A stretch of DNA of 64,000 nt from positions 1-64,000 of the forward strand of contig CACMKP010000003.1 of the NCBI GenBank assembly GCA_902614355.1, given 5' to 3'. Every line of letters starts with the position of its first letter. Positions within the stretch are counted from its first letter, which is position 1. This stretch comes from an uncultured Pelagibacteraceae bacterium (GTDB lineage: Bacteria; Pseudomonadota; Alphaproteobacteria; Pelagibacterales; Pelagibacteraceae). Under the pieces are notes generated by a model. The model worked only from the letters and a program-made list of their open reading frames with translations. It was not told where the DNA came from and ran no database searches. This document shows, one piece after another, positions 1 through 8,330 of the stretch. The translations under genes and the position numbers were made by a program.

Positions 1-29
1 ATGTTTGGAGTGATAGTTGTAATTTTCAT
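1..29 (-). CDS. possible 5' end of a divergent gene (partial, cut by window edge)
   Basis: An ATG on the minus strand at 29..27 opens a reading frame that stays open to the window edge, reading MKITTITPN. It would be transcribed away from the lipoprotein gene that starts at 50, leaving only 20 bases between the two starts. The nine residues look like a normal N-terminus but are too few to assign a family. It may be a chance frame. A plus-strand frame of about 22 codons also begins at base 1 and looks less convincing. Confidence 0.3.
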
Positions 30-49
30 TAAGAAAATTATAAATAAAT

Positions 50-649
50 ATGGCTTATTTAAAAAATAAACTAATTATTTTATTTTTTTTTTTGTTAACT
101 AGTTGCTCCTCAATTCCATCAAATACTTCAAATAGTTGCTCAATATTTAACGAGAGATATCTTTGGTATAAGCACACAAAAAAAGTTGAAAAAAAATGGG
201 GCACCCCGATTTATATTCAACTTGCAATTATAAAAATGGAGTCAGACTTCGATTGGTTAGCAAAACCTGCAAGACAAAAAATTTTTAAAGTTATTCCTTA
301 TAAAAGACCATCAAGTTCATTTGGATATTCGCAAGCCGTTAAAGGAACATGGGAGCAATATAAAAAAGAGACTGGAAACAAATTAGCTACAAGAGCAAGA
401 TTTAAAGATAGTGTAGACTTTATTGGTTGGTATACAAATAAATCTGAGACAATCTTAAAAATTTCAAAAAAAGATGCTTTCAAGCAGTATCTTGCTTATC
501 ATGAGGGTTGGGGGAATTTCAAACATTACAAAAAAAATAAGAAGGTAATTGGATTAGCCAAAAAAGTGGAAAAACAAGCTGGCCTTTATAAGAGACAGTT
601 ATCAGAGTGCGGCAAGTCTCTTAACAAAAATAAATATATTATTTTTTAG
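50..649 (+). CDS. lytic transglycosylase-like (SLT-fold) lipoprotein
   Basis: Probably a periplasmic, membrane-anchored muramidase-like enzyme that cleaves peptidoglycan glycan strands. A hydrophobic N-terminus ends in the lipobox LTSC (Cys19). The rest resembles a goose-lysozyme/SLT fold: Glu64 in KMES is in the position of the catalytic acid, FGYSQ (91-95) matches the family's G-x-x-Q segment, and AYHEG (149-153) matches the AYNAG-type motif. At 199 residues it is a minimal single-domain version with no repeats or LysM. It starts at the ATG at 50. Its last 11 bases overlap the end of the convergent RND gene. The family call rests on motif reading; lipoprotein status is firmer than substrate. 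Confidence 0.75.
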   Translation: MAYLKNKLIILFFFLLTSCSSIPSNTSNSCSIFNERYLWYKHTKKVEKKWGTPIYIQLAIIKMESDFDWLAKPARQKIFKVIPYKRPSSSFGYSQAVKGTWEQYKKETGNKLATRARFKDSVDFIGWYTNKSETILKISKKDAFKQYLAYHEGWGNFKHYKKNKKVIGLAKKVEKQAGLYKRQLSECGKSLNKNKYIIF

Positions 650-3600
650 ATAATTCTTTTTTTAATTCTAAATCAACTTCATCTATTCTCTTCGTATTTT
701 TAGCTAAAGCTAAGTACATTGATGGAGTGATATATAATGTAAAAAATGTTGAAATAATCATTCCACCTAGAATAGTTGAACCTACAGCCAATCTTGAACC
801 CTCGCCAGCACCCGGTCCAATATTTCCTATAACAAGTGGCACCATTGCAATCATAGTACTTAAAGATGTCATGATGATTGGTCTAAACCTTACTGAGCAT
901 GCCTCTTTGACTGCTGACTCAATATTTTTGCCTGTAGTTCTTATTCGATTGGCATAATCGACTATTAAAATACTATTTTTTGTAGAGATACCTATAAGAA
1001 TGATGAGAGCAATTTGAGAAAAAATATTCACAGAGCTGTTTAAAAATAATATGAAAACTAGTCCACCAAATATTGCTAATGGAACAGTTAGAACAATTAT
1101 AAATGGATGAATAAAAGAATTAAAGGTTGCAGCCATTACCAAATATGCAGTCAGTAAAGATAAAACAAATATTATAAATAATTCATTTCTTGTCTCTTTT
1201 ATTTCCTCAGATTTTCCTTTCCAAGTAATTTGATTTTTTGGGGCTAAATTTGCCATTACATCTTCAAAAAATCTTATTGCTTCAATTAACGTATAGCCTT
1301 CATTAATATTTGCAGATATTGTTACTGCTCTTTGTCTGTTATACCTTGATAATTCTTTTGCAGAACCTTCCTCTTTAAAGCTTACTAAATTTGCAAGTGA
1401 GATTAGTTTTCCAGTAGTATCGGAACGAACAAATATCTTTGAAACTCCCTCTTTATTTCTTCTATCTGACAAATATTGTTGGACAATAATTGGATATTCT
1501 CTACCTAATTTATTAAAACTAGTAATTCTCTTGCCACCATAAAGAGTTTCTAGAGTTTCTCCAATAGCTTTTGTAGAGACCCCTAGATCTTTAGCTTTAT
1601 TTTTGTTTATTATTAATTTTACCTCAGGTTTATTTCTATTGTAATCAGATTCAATTCTTGAGAGGTTTTTGTTAGATCTAATTTTTTGAATTATTTGTGT
1701 TTGAATTTCTTCGAGTTCTTCGTAGCTGTTACCATAGATAACCATTTGCACTGGCTTATTGTAATTAGAAACTCTTATGGATTGCGGAGATATGGGGAAA
1801 GCCAGGGCTTGGGGGAGAGTAACAATTTTTCCAATTGCCTCTCTTAATATTACCTGTTGTCCTTTTTTTCTCTTTTTCCAATCATCTAAAAGAGCAATTA
1901 TAATAAAACTATTAAATGAGTTTGCTGAATTTCCAAATCCAGGTACTCGCATAATAAATCTTGAGTAAGGACTATCGTCAGATTGTAAGAGTGGTATTAA
2001 CCTAGCTTCAACTTTTTGCGCTTGTTCTTGTGTATATTCAAAAGAGCTTCCCTCATCAGTAGCTCCTATAATTAAATAAGCACCACGATCCTCCATAGGC
2101 AGCAATTCCTTTTTTGAAAAACTAAATAATAAGATAGAAGAAATGATTATAAAGACTATAAAAATACCAACTAATTTAGATTTGTGAACAATAACATCTA
2201 AGGTTTCTCTATAAAATTTGGCGAAATTTAAAAAAACTTTCTCAAATTTTTGTATAAAAATTTTCTTTGAGCTTTTTTTATTTAAGAATTTACTAGCAAG
2301 CATTGGCGACAGTGTTAATGCTACAAAAGATGAAATTACTATTGAAAATGACAATGCAATTGCAGTTTCTCTAAATAATGTCCCAGAAATTCCCTCAATA
2401 AATATTAGCGGAAGGAACACAGCAACCAAAATTAGTGTTGTTGCGATTATTGCAAATGATATTTGTTTAGATCCTTTGTAGGCTGCAACAAGCGGTGTTT
2501 CTCCATTTTCTATTCTTCTATATATCGCGTCTGTCATGATTACAGAGTCATCTGTAATTATGCCTATGGCCAATATAAAACTTAAAAGCACAAAAATATT
2601 TATTGATAGACCAAAAATATAAAGACCTAAAAAAGATGCTATTAAGCTTACCGGAAGTGCAATAGCTGGCACAACTACAGCTTTGAGATTTCCCAAGAAT
2701 AAATAGATTATTAAAACAACCAAAACAAAGGCTATAACCAAGGTTTTATATACTTCCTCAATTGCAGCCTCCACATAATTAGCTCTGTTAAATGAGACCC
2801 TTAAATCTAGTTCTTCAGGCAAAGATTTTCTTACTTCAATTATCTTTTTTTTAATATCCTTTGAAAGCTCAACTGTTGATGCACCACTTCTTGCATAAAT
2901 ACCAATCCCGACAGTTTTCAAATTTATTTGATCTTTAGTTTGAGCTTTGAAAAGAGTTTTTTCTGAAACAGGTCCAAATTCAATATTTGCAATATCAGAT
3001 AATAAAATAACTTTATTATTAGTCTTTTTTATCGGTAATTGTTTAATAGAATCTATATCATTATAGGATTTGTCTAAATTAAGCGTTAGATCAATGTTAT
3101 CCGCCTCAAGAGTTCCAGCTGGAAGACTAATATTCTCTCCCCGCATTGCAACTTCAACTTCATTGATTGTTAGATCATTTGCCGCCAGTTTAATCGGATC
3201 CACCCAAACTCTAATACTTAATTCTCTTAGACCACCAACTAATATTCTTCCAACATTTTTTACACTTGAAAATTGATCTACCAAATATCTTTTCGCATAA
3301 TCTCCTAATTCAAGATCACTCCAAGTAGAAGAGGACAAGGATAACCACATTGTTGTTGTAAAACCCGCAGCTCTTTTTAATATCTGTGGGGGTTCTGACT
3401 CTGTGGGTAAATTATCTACAACTCTTGCAACTCTTTCTCTAATATCATTTGCAGCGTTATCCAAATTTATACTTGTATCAAACTCAACATTTATTGTGCT
3501 CCTGCCATTTTCAGATTTAGAATCTATATTCTTTATTCCTTCAGCACCCCCTATTACATCTTCAATAACTTGAGTAACTTCTTGATCTATTATTGACGCT

Positions 3601-3767
3601 GATGCTGAGTTATAATTTACTTGTACTTGAACCACAGGTGGTTGAATACCGTCAGGAAGTTCTCTAACTGGTAATTTCCAAAATACAAATAATCCAAAAA
3701 TAACTAGTATTAGGGACATTACCCAAGATACCGTAGGTCTTTTTATACTTAATTCAGTGATAAACAT
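639..3767 (-). CDS. RND-family (HAE1/AcrB-like) efflux permease
   Basis: Inner-membrane proton-driven RND pump of 1042 residues, the usual length for the AcrB/MexB class. It has the expected layout: TM1 near 12-30, a large periplasmic loop, a helix cluster near 340-480, a second periplasmic loop and a C-terminal helix cluster. The proton-relay residues are intact: an Asp pair at 406-407 in TM4 (ITDDSV) and Lys930 in the TM10 motif STKNS. It sits directly downstream of a short membrane fusion protein, the stop of that gene following this start with no gap, so the two form one unit. No outer-membrane TolC-like partner is in the window. Substrate cannot be told from sequence. Confidence 0.93.
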   Translation of the reverse strand: MFITELSIKRPTVSWVMSLILVIFGLFVFWKLPVRELPDGIQPPVVQVQVNYNSASASIIDQEVTQVIEDVIGGAEGIKNIDSKSENGRSTINVEFDTSINLDNAANDIRERVARVVDNLPTESEPPQILKRAAGFTTTMWLSLSSSTWSDLELGDYAKRYLVDQFSSVKNVGRILVGGLRELSIRVWVDPIKLAANDLTINEVEVAMRGENISLPAGTLEADNIDLTLNLDKSYNDIDSIKQLPIKKTNNKVILLSDIANIEFGPVSEKTLFKAQTKDQINLKTVGIGIYARSGASTVELSKDIKKKIIEVRKSLPEELDLRVSFNRANYVEAAIEEVYKTLVIAFVLVVLIIYLFLGNLKAVVVPAIALPVSLIASFLGLYIFGLSINIFVLLSFILAIGIITDDSVIMTDAIYRRIENGETPLVAAYKGSKQISFAIIATTLILVAVFLPLIFIEGISGTLFRETAIALSFSIVISSFVALTLSPMLASKFLNKKSSKKIFIQKFEKVFLNFAKFYRETLDVIVHKSKLVGIFIVFIIISSILLFSFSKKELLPMEDRGAYLIIGATDEGSSFEYTQEQAQKVEARLIPLLQSDDSPYSRFIMRVPGFGNSANSFNSFIIIALLDDWKKRKKGQQVILREAIGKIVTLPQALAFPISPQSIRVSNYNKPVQMVIYGNSYEELEEIQTQIIQKIRSNKNLSRIESDYNRNKPEVKLIINKNKAKDLGVSTKAIGETLETLYGGKRITSFNKLGREYPIIVQQYLSDRRNKEGVSKIFVRSDTTGKLISLANLVSFKEEGSAKELSRYNRQRAVTISANINEGYTLIEAIRFFEDVMANLAPKNQITWKGKSEEIKETRNELFIIFVLSLLTAYLVMAATFNSFIHPFIIVLTVPLAIFGGLVFILFLNSSVNIFSQIALIILIGISTKNSILIVDYANRIRTTGKNIESAVKEACSVRFRPIIMTSLSTMIAMVPLVIGNIGPGAGEGSRLAVGSTILGGMIISTFFTLYITPSMYLALAKNTKRIDEVDLELKKELSKK

Positions 3768-4637
3768 TTATTTTGTAATAGGTTTAATTTTACCGTTGGG
3801 TCTAACTTTTTTAAGGCCCTCAGCTACAACAGTTTCTCCTTCATTAAGTCCAGAGATTATCTCAATATTTCTATTACTTCTTAATCCTGTCTTCACCTCA
3901 GTTTTATTAGCAATATTGGAACCATTAATTTTGTAAACGTATGATTTATCACCTTCAATCATCACACTGGTATCAGGCACGCTTAATGAGTTTCTTAAGT
4001 TAAATTTAATACTAACCTCCAACAATGAGCCTGAAATTAATTCTTGGTTTGAATTATTTACTTTAATTCTAGATAATAAACTTCGTGTATCTGCATTTAT
4101 TCTACTTGAAACAAAATCAACTTCTCCAGAAAAAACTTTATCTTTGTAGCTTGATAATTTTACCTCTACTGGAAGTCCTTTTTTTATTGATGCAGAGTAA
4201 CTCTCAGGAATCTTAATATCTGAGTAAATTTCAGAATTATCATCTAGCGTAATAATGAATATGTTATTCGATACTAAAATATCCTCAGTTAGTCCTGTGT
4301 AACCGAGCACACCACTAAACGGAGCAATAATATCTCCACTCTTTAACCTTATTAATTTATCTCCTTTTTTAACAAAATCTTTAAGCTCTAGATCACCTAG
4401 GAGGTCGTCTTTTTTAATTTTGAAAGTTTTTGATTTTTTGGAAATTGCGGTGCCGTAAGTTTCAATTCTTTCTGAAAATTCTTTGTTTATTACCTCTGTA
4501 ACTATTATTCCGGGAGGAGGTATCTTGCTAAATTTTTTTTTAAAATGATTGGCTATTAAAGTTCTTGAAATAATTACAGCTGCAATAACAAGAAAAAATA
4601 TTAAAATAATTGATATTGTTTTTGTAGATCTTTTCAT
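3768..4637 (-). CDS. RND periplasmic adaptor (membrane fusion protein), short form without hairpin insert
   Basis: Adaptor subunit for the adjacent RND permease. One N-terminal membrane helix (about 8-29) is followed by the first lipoyl half-motif (VKKGDKLIRL, 89-98). The second half-motif (IIAPFSGVLGY) begins at 103. In classical AcrA/MexA proteins a long alpha-helical hairpin sits between these two halves; here they are joined almost directly. Beta-barrel and membrane-proximal domains follow (about 125-289). At 289 residues it is about 100 shorter than AcrA. Hairpin-less adaptors are known (spirochaete BesA), so this is probably functional rather than broken. Its start is at the ATG at 4637, 4 bases after the sulfurtransferase gene. 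Confidence 0.88.
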   Translation of the reverse strand: MKRSTKTISIILIFFLVIAAVIISRTLIANHFKKKFSKIPPPGIIVTEVINKEFSERIETYGTAISKKSKTFKIKKDDLLGDLELKDFVKKGDKLIRLKSGDIIAPFSGVLGYTGLTEDILVSNNIFIITLDDNSEIYSDIKIPESYSASIKKGLPVEVKLSSYKDKVFSGEVDFVSSRINADTRSLLSRIKVNNSNQELISGSLLEVSIKFNLRNSLSVPDTSVMIEGDKSYVYKINGSNIANKTEVKTGLRSNRNIEIISGLNEGETVVAEGLKKVRPNGKIKPITK

Positions 4638-4641
4638 ACTT

Positions 4642-5457
4642 CTAAATTAATCCGTATTCAGCCCAAGAACCATCGTAAATGCAAGGTAGATATTTATCAT
4701 TTATTAGGGAATAAGCTAGTGCCAAAACACACGCAGTAACTCCAGATCCACAAGAAAAAACTATATTCTTGTCAACAATATCATTTAAACACAAATGAAA
4801 AATTTTTTTAAGTTCATCTACATCTTTAAATGTTTTGTCTTCATTTAAACAGGAACTGAATGGTATACAAAAAGAATTCTTAATATTTCCACTTTTTAAT
4901 CCTTTTCTAGGTTCCGCAACTCTACCCTCAAATCTTTCTCTGCTTCTAGCATCTATAACTTTAAAACTGGGTTTAATTATATTTTGATTTATCATTTTCA
5001 TATCCTTAACTAATTCTTTTTTTTCTAGGCTCTTATATTTGGACGTATTTATCTGAGGTAAATCAGAGGTAGTTATTCTTCTTTCTTTGATCCATTTTTT
5101 TAAACCACCATTTAATATATGAACTAATTTTGGATCATGTCCAAAATAGATAAAATTATACCAACATCGACACGAACTTATTACATCAGAGTTATCATAA
5201 ATTACTATTTCATCATTATTTTTAATTCCCATTGCTGAAACAATCTTTTCCCAATCATGTTTATCAACCAGCATATGGGGAAGATTTGTTTCTTTGTTTG
5301 AATTAGAATCTAAATCAAAAAATATGGAGCTGGGTATATGCTTGGTTTTGTATTCCTCAAAACCATTTCTTTTTGTTAAAGGCATATGCCATGAACAATC
5401 AATAATTTTTACATTATCCAGATTCTTGTCCAACCATTCAGTCTCTACTAAAGACAT
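4642..5457 (-). CDS. sseA: 3-mercaptopyruvate sulfurtransferase (two-domain rhodanese)
   Basis: Cytoplasmic sulfur transferase of 271 residues made of two rhodanese domains (about 3-125 and 150-271). The catalytic loop is in the second domain: Cys236 in CGSGVTA, the loop typical of mercaptopyruvate rather than thiosulfate sulfurtransferases. It would move sulfur from 3-mercaptopyruvate to a thiophilic acceptor such as thioredoxin or cyanide. It follows msrA with no gap and precedes the RND adaptor by 4 bases, so one transcript msrA-sseA-adaptor-pump is likely. Family assignment is firm; the physiological acceptor is unknown. Confidence 0.9.
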   Translation of the reverse strand: MSLVETEWLDKNLDNVKIIDCSWHMPLTKRNGFEEYKTKHIPSSIFFDLDSNSNKETNLPHMLVDKHDWEKIVSAMGIKNNDEIVIYDNSDVISSCRCWYNFIYFGHDPKLVHILNGGLKKWIKERRITTSDLPQINTSKYKSLEKKELVKDMKMINQNIIKPSFKVIDARSRERFEGRVAEPRKGLKSGNIKNSFCIPFSSCLNEDKTFKDVDELKKIFHLCLNDIVDKNIVFSCGSGVTACVLALAYSLINDKYLPCIYDGSWAEYGLI

Positions 5458-5901
5458 TTATCTTTTTTCCAAATATCTTTGGTGATATTCCTCGGCAACA
5501 CAATAATTTTTAAGTAATGATATTTTTGTTACGACTCTTCCTGACAATTTTTGATTAACTTCATTTAAAACTTTTTCAGCTATTTCTTTTTGATTATCAT
5601 TCAAATAAAATATTTCACTCCTATATTGAGTCCCAAAATCAGGCCCTTGAGAATTTAGTGTGGTTGGGTCATGAATATCAAAAAATATATTTAAAATTTT
5701 TTCGTACGAGATCATTTTTTCATCAAAATCGAGCCTAACAACCTCTGCATGATTAGTTTTTCCTGTGCAAACTTCTTTATAGGTAGTTTGTTTGCTATCG
5801 CCTCCACAATAGCCAACCTCTGTTTTAATTATCCCATCAATTCTACTGAATTTTATTTCAGGTCCCCAAAAACATCCAAGAGCTAAAACTGCTATTTCCA
5901 T
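5458..5901 (-). CDS. msrA: peptide methionine-S-sulfoxide reductase
   Basis: Repairs oxidised methionine by reducing the S-sulfoxide using thioredoxin. The hallmark GCFWG motif is at 9-13 with nucleophile Cys10, followed by family segments VGYCGG near 31-36 and AEEYHQRYL near the C-terminus. At 147 residues it is a short MsrA with no fused MsrB domain. It is the first gene of a minus-strand unit with sseA. The start lies 35 bases from the divergent EamA gene, so both promoters must be packed into that gap or into the coding ends. Confidence 0.92.
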   Translation of the reverse strand: MEIAVLALGCFWGPEIKFSRIDGIIKTEVGYCGGDSKQTTYKEVCTGKTNHAEVVRLDFDEKMISYEKILNIFFDIHDPTTLNSQGPDFGTQYRSEIFYLNDNQKEIAEKVLNEVNQKLSGRVVTKISLLKNYCVAEEYHQRYLEKR

Positions 5902-5936
5902 TGATAAAGATTTAAATTAATTTACAAATTATTCGT

Positions 5937-6821
5937 ATGCTAAGTAAAAATCAATTGGGTTTTTTGTACATGTTTATGTCTGTTTGTGCATTTTCATTAA
6001 TGGACATAATTGTTAAGTGGTCGGTTGATTATCCAATAGGACAAGTTTTATTTTTCAGAGGATTTTTTGGTATCCTATTTTATTTCTTAATAATACCTAA
6101 AGAGAGACTTCATAATTTTTATTATACAAAAAGGGCTAGTTTACATTTTTTACGTTGTATGTCGGGCCTTGTTGCTTTAGTTGCAATTTTTATAGCTTTA
6201 AGAAAATTACCTTTAGCAACCGTTGTTAGCATTTCATTTGCTGCACCAATATTTACAACAATCTTATCAATATTTTTATTAAGTGAAAAAGTTGGGATTT
6301 ACAGATGGCTCGCAGTAATAATTGGTTTTATAGGGATATTAATTATTACTGAGCCAGGTATAAGCCAATTAAACATTTATTATGTTTTCCCAGTAATATT
6401 TTGTCTTGGTTTATCTTATGTAGCCATTACTTTAAGACAATTATCAACAACAGAACCTGTATGGTTAATTTCTTTTTATTTTTCTTTATCAATTACTTTA
6501 TTAAGTTTTTTAAGTATTCCACAAGGATGGGTCATGCCAAGTTTGAAAGATTTTATATTTTTATCTTTGGTTGGTATTTTTGGTGGAGTAGCCAATCTAT
6601 GGCTGGGTCAGTCATATAAATATTCTGAAGTTTCTCTTGTTACCCCATTAAAATATTTAGCTTTATTATTTGCCATAGTCTTTGGTTACTTCATATGGGG
6701 AGAGGTGCCCACATATAAAACGCTTCTTGGAGCATCACTAGTAATTGTATCTACATTGATTATCTTTAGAAGAGAAATTTATAATAAAAAAATAATCACT
6801 TCTAAAACAATAAATGACTAA
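5937..6821 (+). CDS. EamA/DMT-superfamily transporter
   Basis: Inner-membrane carrier of 294 residues with about ten predicted helices arranged as two EamA repeats of five (about 6-137 and 147-280). Typical repeat features are seen: a conserved Lys/Arg-rich loop after helix 2, LPLATVVSISFAAPIFTTIL in the first repeat, and the matching EVSLVTPLKYLALLFA segment in the second. Related proteins export amino acids or other small metabolites; the substrate here is unknown. Its end overlaps the following glycosylase gene by 8 bases, which suggests coupled translation. Confidence 0.88.
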   Translation: MLSKNQLGFLYMFMSVCAFSLMDIIVKWSVDYPIGQVLFFRGFFGILFYFLIIPKERLHNFYYTKRASLHFLRCMSGLVALVAIFIALRKLPLATVVSISFAAPIFTTILSIFLLSEKVGIYRWLAVIIGFIGILIITEPGISQLNIYYVFPVIFCLGLSYVAITLRQLSTTEPVWLISFYFSLSITLLSFLSIPQGWVMPSLKDFIFLSLVGIFGGVANLWLGQSYKYSEVSLVTPLKYLALLFAIVFGYFIWGEVPTYKTLLGASLVIVSTLIIFRREIYNKKIITSKTIND

Positions 6822-7449
6822 AGTTCCAAAATATTGGAAAAAAGCAAAAAATTACCTATCAAAAAAAGATAAAGTATTAGCAAAGTTAATTAAAAGCTAT
6901 CAAAGTCCATCAGAAATAATTCTTACTTCTAGAAGAAATATATTTTTTTCTTTATGCAAAAGTATTATTGGTCAACAAATTAGTGTTGCTGCTGCAAACG
7001 CTGTATTTTCGAAATTTAAAAAGAAGTGTAATAATAAAATAAATCCAAAGATAGTATCTAAATTAACTACATCTCAGTTAAAAAGTTGTGGACTGAGCCG
7101 CCAAAAGGTCTCTGGTATCAAGAATTTAGCAAAAAAGACTTTAAATAAATCTTTTAATCCAAAACTAATAAAGAATATGAGTGACGAAGAGGCAATAGTT
7201 TATCTTTCCCAATTAAAACAAATTGGAAGATGGTCGGCAGAAATGATTTTACTTTTTACTTATAATAGATCTAATATTTGGCCTGTCCAGGATATTGGCC
7301 TTTTGAGAGCAATTTCTAAAAACTATAAAAAAAAGTATTTACCGCCAGAAAAATTTGTGATGCTTTTAAAAAAAAAATTTTCACCTTATTGTTCTGTAGC
7401 AACATGGTATTTATGGAGAAGTATTGATCCAGAACCTATTCAGTATTAA
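6814..7449 (+). CDS. DNA-3-methyladenine glycosylase II-like (HhH-GPD) protein
   Basis: Base-excision-repair glycosylase expected to remove alkylated purines from DNA. The HhH-GPD domain covers most of its 211 residues: helix-hairpin-helix region YLSQLKQIGRWSAEMILLF and the catalytic Asp160 in WPVQDIGLL. It is shorter than E. coli AlkA because it lacks the N-terminal TBP-like domain, as in many bacterial homologues. It begins inside the end of the EamA gene (8-base overlap), and its last 14 bases overlap the convergent DUF1330 gene. Chemistry is likely AlkA-like; exact lesion range is inferred. Confidence 0.87.
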   Translation: MTKVPKYWKKAKNYLSKKDKVLAKLIKSYQSPSEIILTSRRNIFFSLCKSIIGQQISVAAANAVFSKFKKKCNNKINPKIVSKLTTSQLKSCGLSRQKVSGIKNLAKKTLNKSFNPKLIKNMSDEEAIVYLSQLKQIGRWSAEMILLFTYNRSNIWPVQDIGLLRAISKNYKKKYLPPEKFVMLLKKKFSPYCSVATWYLWRSIDPEPIQY

Positions 7450-7732
7450 AACCCTCTACTATTTGCATATGTCTAATAGTTGTTTTTCTTGCTAATTCCC
7501 AACCAGCTTTATATTCTTTTGATTCATGACACTTTAATGCTTGTTCGAAATTAGGAAATTCCCAAACTACTGTTCTTAAAAAATCATCACCATCAAAAGT
7601 TGTATGTTTTCCTCCTCTAACAAGAGGCAAACCACCGTAACTTTTTATTATTGGTGTAACAGTCTCTGCATATTTTTTTAAATTTTCTTGATTATCTACT
7701 TTTAAGTATAAACTTATCCAATATGCTTTCAT
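7436..7732 (-). CDS. DUF1330 family protein
   Basis: Small 98-residue protein of the ferredoxin-like dimeric alpha-beta barrel group. It matches DUF1330 in layout: MKAYWISLYLKVDN at the start, a central GG-KH segment (GGLPLVRGGKHTTFDG) and VVWEFPNFEQALKCHESKEY, the family's typical substrate-pocket region. No enzymatic role is established for the family. It stands alone on the minus strand, with an SD-like AGGAG just upstream of its ATG at 7732, and its tail overlaps the glycosylase gene. Confidence 0.85.
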   Translation of the reverse strand: MKAYWISLYLKVDNQENLKKYAETVTPIIKSYGGLPLVRGGKHTTFDGDDFLRTVVWEFPNFEQALKCHESKEYKAGWELARKTTIRHMQIVEGFNTE

Positions 7733-7760
7733 GATTTCTCCTTTTTAAATAATTTTAATT

Positions 7761-8297
7761 ATGATAATAAATTTCATGGCAGAGAAATTGATTATCAGCT
7801 TTAATGAGTATACTAAAATAGTTGAAAAACTAGCAATACAAATTCATCAAAAATATAAACCTACAGTATTAGTTGGCATTATGAGAGGAGCAGCTCCAAT
7901 CATTGATATTTTATCTAGAATTTTGAAACTACCTATCGCATACATTGTTATTCAAAGTTATTCAGGTGAAGGCATGGAGGATCAACAAGGCCAATTGATG
8001 TTTGCAAGAGAAATAAGCTCTCTAGCAAGTAATGAAGATTTTAACAAAGTGCTTTTAATAGATGATCTCTCTGACACTGGATTGACATTAAACAAAAGCA
8101 TAGAATGGCTAAAAAATTACGGCCCCACAAAAGATTTTATAAAAGAGGTAAAAACTGCTTGTTTATGGAAAAAAAAATCTTCAACTTTTGAACCAGATTT
8201 TTGTCCTATAAGACTAAATTCAGATCCATGGATTGTCCAACCTACCGAACATTACGAAGAATTATCAATTGAGGAAATATTAAAACAAAACAAATAG
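7761..8297 (+). CDS. purine phosphoribosyltransferase (hypoxanthine/xanthine-guanine type)
   Basis: Type I phosphoribosyltransferase, joining a purine base to PRPP. The PRPP-binding motif is at about 97-107 (VLLIDDLSDTG, acidic pair 101-102). The C-terminal tail (WIVQPTEHYEE) resembles COG2236-type hypoxanthine/xanthine-guanine enzymes. The convergent neighbour is an AzgA-like purine permease, which supports a purine-salvage role; the preferred base is not visible. The start could be the ATG at 7761 or the one at 7776, since neither has a clear ribosome-binding site. A hairpin terminator begins at its stop codon. Confidence 0.82.
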   Translation: MIINFMAEKLIISFNEYTKIVEKLAIQIHQKYKPTVLVGIMRGAAPIIDILSRILKLPIAYIVIQSYSGEGMEDQQGQLMFAREISSLASNEDFNKVLLIDDLSDTGLTLNKSIEWLKNYGPTKDFIKEVKTACLWKKKSSTFEPDFCPIRLNSDPWIVQPTEHYEELSIEEILKQNK

Positions 8298-8320
8298 GGC
8301 TAGTAAAAACCAGCCCTATT
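8293..8320. terminator. bidirectional hairpin terminator
   Basis: Perfect 9-bp inverted repeat AATAGGGCT (8293-8301) / AGCCCTATT (8312-8320) with a 10-base loop, followed by T-rich sequence on the plus strand and preceded by A-rich sequence that gives U-rich RNA on the minus strand. It lies between convergent genes and overlaps the stop codon of the phosphoribosyltransferase. Confidence 0.8.
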
Positions 8321-8330
8321 TTATTAATGT

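Noticed and set aside
2218..2481. Several plus-strand frames of 60-90 codons inside the RND gene
   Set aside because: They are antisense to a full-length conserved pump and have no start signals or recognisable composition.
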